DNA from: Candidatus Rhabdochlamydia sp.
Lineage (GTDB): Bacteria > Chlamydiota > Chlamydiia > Chlamydiales > Rhabdochlamydiaceae
Direction: 5' to 3'
NCBI GenBank assembly: GCA_030044075.1
Contig: JASHWM010000140.1
Coordinates: forward strand, 1 to 8,685
Length of the DNA stretch: 8,685 nt
The notes below the pieces were generated by a model. It saw only the letters and a list, made by a program, of their open reading frames with translations. It had not been told where the DNA came from and did not search any database. The position numbers and the translations under genes are program-made. Shown in pieces: positions 7,140-8,685 of this stretch (the first letter of the stretch is position 1; each line of letters starts with the position of its first letter).

Positions 7140-7357
7140 AAAGTCTCAGTTCTTTTTTAGTGGAAGTAATTTAACAAAAAAAATAATTAAAAGAAATCAG
7201 TTTTATCCAAGAAAGAATTATCCAATTATGCCCTGATCATGAAGAGGATCCTGTAAAAAATTTTTTGACACTTGCATAATTCCGGAATTTTCTCAAAACT
7301 CTTCATCCGACCGCTGATAAAAAAATCTCCTTCACTCAAAGAGAACATTGTACGTAT
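7140..7357. other. 218-bp A+T-rich divergent intergenic region between der and the unknown gene
   Basis: No coding potential is seen. The spacer must contain the promoters of der (leftward) and of the unknown gene (rightward). Visible elements are long A and T runs, AAAAAATTTTTT at 7255-7266, a perfect 12-bp palindrome AATTCCGGAATT at 7278-7289, and a direct repeat TTATCCAA at 7203-7210 and 7218-7225 (15-bp spacing). I found no convincing der promoter; TTGGAT with AATTAT 16 nt downstream on the minus strand is a weak candidate. Confidence 0.8.
7265..7293 (+). promoter_or_regulatory. Possible sigma70-type promoter for the unknown gene, with a palindrome in its spacer
   Basis: A perfect -35 box TTGACA (7265-7270) is followed after 17 nt by a poor -10 box TTTTCT (7288-7293). 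The 12-bp palindrome AATTCCGGAATT (7278-7289) fills most of the spacer, where a repressor could block or an activator could realign polymerase. The weak -10 makes the call uncertain. The 5' leader would be about 58 nt. Confidence 0.35.
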
Positions 7358-8479
7358 ATGATGACAGTAGCAAAAGAGCCTGGGAACCGGGGCTCTTTCA
7401 TTTCACCAGAAGTTTTTTTACTGGAGCGATTTAAACTGGTCTCCACGAACATTCCAGGAGGATCGGTCCAGGACATTGTACGACGATGTAAAGTTTTTTT
7501 TCTATGCGATACCCACTCCAATCCCGACTATTGGAACATGAATGCAAGACTGGTCCAAGCTCTATGGATTGATGATAAGAGCTGTCTTTACGTTGAAAAT
7601 CTGGACGACCCTAAAAAATATTTTAGATCCGATGAAATTCTAAAGAGTGTCAAATGCTGGGACCTGGAACAGAGCCAAATCTGTTCCACGAAAGGTTATT
7701 TCGACACCTGTTTGGAATTTATCAATTACTCTGCCTTGATCATTCATCTTTATCTGGAAAGCCGGGATATTTCTTTCAAAGAAGGAAAAAGCAGAGACCA
7801 GGAGATACAAAAACAACTGGATATTCTAGAAGGATCGGGTTTTTTCGAGCCCTTTAAAGAAAACCTCGGCTGCATGGATCAAAGCACCATGGACGCGCTC
7901 AAAAAACAAGCCTTGCTCGTCCGAAAGGGTGAGCACAGTGAAAAAAACCTGAAAGGTCTTGTGAGGATGCTTGCACTGGATTGGCTTGCACTCCTCGGCC
8001 TTTCGACAAAGTCTTTTTGGGAAAAAATCGAAAGAAGTTTTTTTCCAAGAAATGAAAACCTCTCCTCTTGCGTCATAAAAGCGCATAGCGAGGGGATGCA
8101 GAGGATCTTTTTGGTCGGCGGCGAATACCACTTAAGAAAAAACAGGGACCTCCCCTCATTCCATTCAGGCGTCGACCATGTCCAAACAAGCATGGACAAA
8201 GAGGAGATCCCTTATGTAGTCCTGAAGGCCAGTAAAAAACAGATCCCCTTGTCAGGTGACCAATTAAAACAAATTGGGATCTCTACAGCCGATTGCAATA
8301 CTATCGATACAACTGCTACATTAGATGAGCAAGACCTTTTGAAAGAATTAAAAAAGATCATTATGGACCTTGAAAAATATTGCATTCCCTCGCCGGAGAT
8401 TTTTCTTTCCGATATTGATGGCTTTTTGCAAGACCTTTCCTTCCTCATTTACCAAATCCAACTTAAATGCAACTTGTAG
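7358..8479 (+). CDS. Protein of unknown function with faint ChaN/TIKI-type motifs
   Basis: 373 aa, no signal peptide and no clear membrane helix, so probably cytoplasmic (or a non-Sec effector). I do not recognise the family. A weak pattern recalls the EreA/ChaN/TIKI superfamily, whose members have a His after a first beta strand, an Asp or Glu after the second, and a late G-x-x-H: here VFFLCDTH at 46-53 (H53), CLYVE at 76-80 (E80), and RIFLVGGEYHL at 249-259 (H258), followed by a typical last strand PYVVLK at 285-290. That spacing is suggestive only. The middle (140-230) is helical and charged; the C-terminus (323-373) is helical. Nine cysteines are present, many for a cytosolic protein. Two adjacent ATG codons (7358, 7361) can start it, and AAAGAGA about 13 nt upstream is a weak ribosome site. 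Composition looks more A+T-rich than der or the secretin. A group II intron lies 11 nt past the stop on the other strand. Confidence 0.75.
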   Translation: MMTVAKEPGNRGSFISPEVFLLERFKLVSTNIPGGSVQDIVRRCKVFFLCDTHSNPDYWNMNARLVQALWIDDKSCLYVENLDDPKKYFRSDEILKSVKCWDLEQSQICSTKGYFDTCLEFINYSALIIHLYLESRDISFKEGKSRDQEIQKQLDILEGSGFFEPFKENLGCMDQSTMDALKKQALLVRKGEHSEKNLKGLVRMLALDWLALLGLSTKSFWEKIERSFFPRNENLSSCVIKAHSEGMQRIFLVGGEYHLRKNRDLPSFHSGVDHVQTSMDKEEIPYVVLKASKKQIPLSGDQLKQIGISTADCNTIDTTATLDEQDLLKELKKIIMDLEKYCIPSPEIFLSDIDGFLQDLSFLIYQIQLKCNL

Positions 8480-8492
8480 CAGTTCTCCTATC

Positions 8493-8528
8493 GAGTAGGA
8501 GGTGAGCCGTAAGGCTCACCGTCCTCTC
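8493..8528 (-). ncRNA. Group II intron domain VI with bulged branch-point A
   Basis: On the minus strand GAG-AGGA-C-GGUGAGCC pairs with GGCUCACC-UCCU-A-CUC, closing a UUAC loop. The 8-bp upper stem is perfect. The unpaired A between UCCU and CUC (position 8496) sits seven nt from the intron 3' end and is the expected branch point for lariat formation. The opposed C (8521) is also unpaired. Confidence 0.85.
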
Positions 8529-8530
8529 AC

Positions 8531-8562
8531 ACCACCGTACGTACGGTTCCGTATACGGCGGT
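8531..8562 (-). ncRNA. Group II intron domain V, 32 nt, CGC-type catalytic triad
   Basis: On the minus strand the hairpin runs ACCGCCGUAU ... GUACGGUGGU, a 10-bp lower helix. A two-nt AC bulge and a short upper helix ACG/CGU closed by GAAC follow. Aligned with the common domain V (GAGCCGUAU ... GUACGGUUC), the catalytic triad is CGC where most introns have AGC, with the compensating change to G on the other strand. The hairpin begins directly after the maturase stop codon. Confidence 0.85.
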
Positions 8563-8685
8563 TCATGAAACTTGAAATACTTTTCTCTGATCGACCAACG
8601 ATATTAGTCCCAAACCATCGAAGAAAGACTTAGGAAATGCCTCATTCATGTGCGATGCCCCGGCATTCCACCATGCTCCTCGCCC
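8563..8685 (-). CDS. ltrA: Group II intron-encoded reverse transcriptase/maturase, C-terminal 40 residues
   Basis: Only the last 40 codons are in the window; the gene enters from the right edge. The residues GRGAWWNAGASHMNEAF, PKSFFDGLGLISL and VDQRKVFQVS then stop match, from memory, the C-terminal tail of bacterial group II intron maturases that lack an HNH endonuclease domain. The full protein would reverse-transcribe the intron RNA and help it fold for splicing and retrohoming. The TGA stop abuts domain V, as expected for an ORF looped out of domain IV. The ltrA symbol follows general usage; the subclass is not known. Confidence 0.82.
   Translation of the reverse strand, partial: GRGAWWNAGASHMNEAFPKSFFDGLGLISLVDQRKVFQVS

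Larger units (their letters stand above)
8490..8685 (-). mobile_element. Group II intron, 3' end (continues beyond the window)
   Basis: Reading the minus strand from the right edge, the element contains the end of the intron-encoded maturase, domain V, domain VI, and the 3' splice boundary CUCGAU (AU end, after the AY rule), whose last base is 8490. The 3' exon is AGGAGAACUGC at 8489 downward. The intron is antisense to the unknown gene and inserted 11 nt after its stop codon, so no known coding sequence is split. The 5' end, the EBS sites and most of the reverse transcriptase are outside the window, so subclass and intactness cannot be judged. Structural parts that are visible look functional. 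Confidence 0.88.

Noticed and set aside
8501..8520. Perfect 8-bp hairpin as a terminator of the unknown gene
   Set aside because: No T run follows on the plus strand, and the hairpin is fully explained as the upper stem of intron domain VI.

Overview
The window looks like a chromosomal segment of a Gram-negative bacterium. It has a T2SS-type outer-membrane secretin, an SPase II lipoprotein and the essential GTPase Der. The wording of Der and the presence of a SpoIIE-type phosphatase near a GspD-like secretin are compatible with an environmental member of the Chlamydiota. That assignment is from memory of family sequences and is only moderately secure; nothing in the window proves it.

Layout. 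At the left edge (1-408, +) is the 3' end of a probable SpoIIE/PP2C-type phosphatase. It converges, 13 bp apart, on a three-gene minus-strand operon occupying 422-5643. Read in transcription order this is a giant secretin (about 1303 aa), a TPR-containing lipoprotein with two C-terminal hydrophobic helices (316 aa), and a small exported YidD-family protein (125 aa). The reading frames overlap by 8 and 11 nt, so they are very probably translated together. A good sigma70-like promoter lies in the 110-bp gap before the secretin. Upstream on the same strand is der (5760-7139). A 218-bp A+T-rich divergent spacer separates der from a plus-strand gene of unknown function (7358-8479) that shows faint ChaN/TIKI-type motifs. 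From 8490 to the right edge is the 3' end of a group II intron on the minus strand: the last 40 codons of its maturase, domain V, and domain VI with a bulged branch-point A. It is inserted 11 nt after the stop codon of the unknown gene.

Most interesting point. The secretin carries the usual N-terminal N0 and two N domains, then eight further degenerate copies of a roughly 75-residue N-type module before the secretin pore domain. This would build an unusually long periplasmic barrel. It is co-encoded with a lipoprotein and a YidD-like protein that has a signal peptide and has lost both conserved cysteines. No other T2SS gene (gspE, F, G) is in the window. The three genes together look like a modified secretion or envelope-spanning module worth following up.
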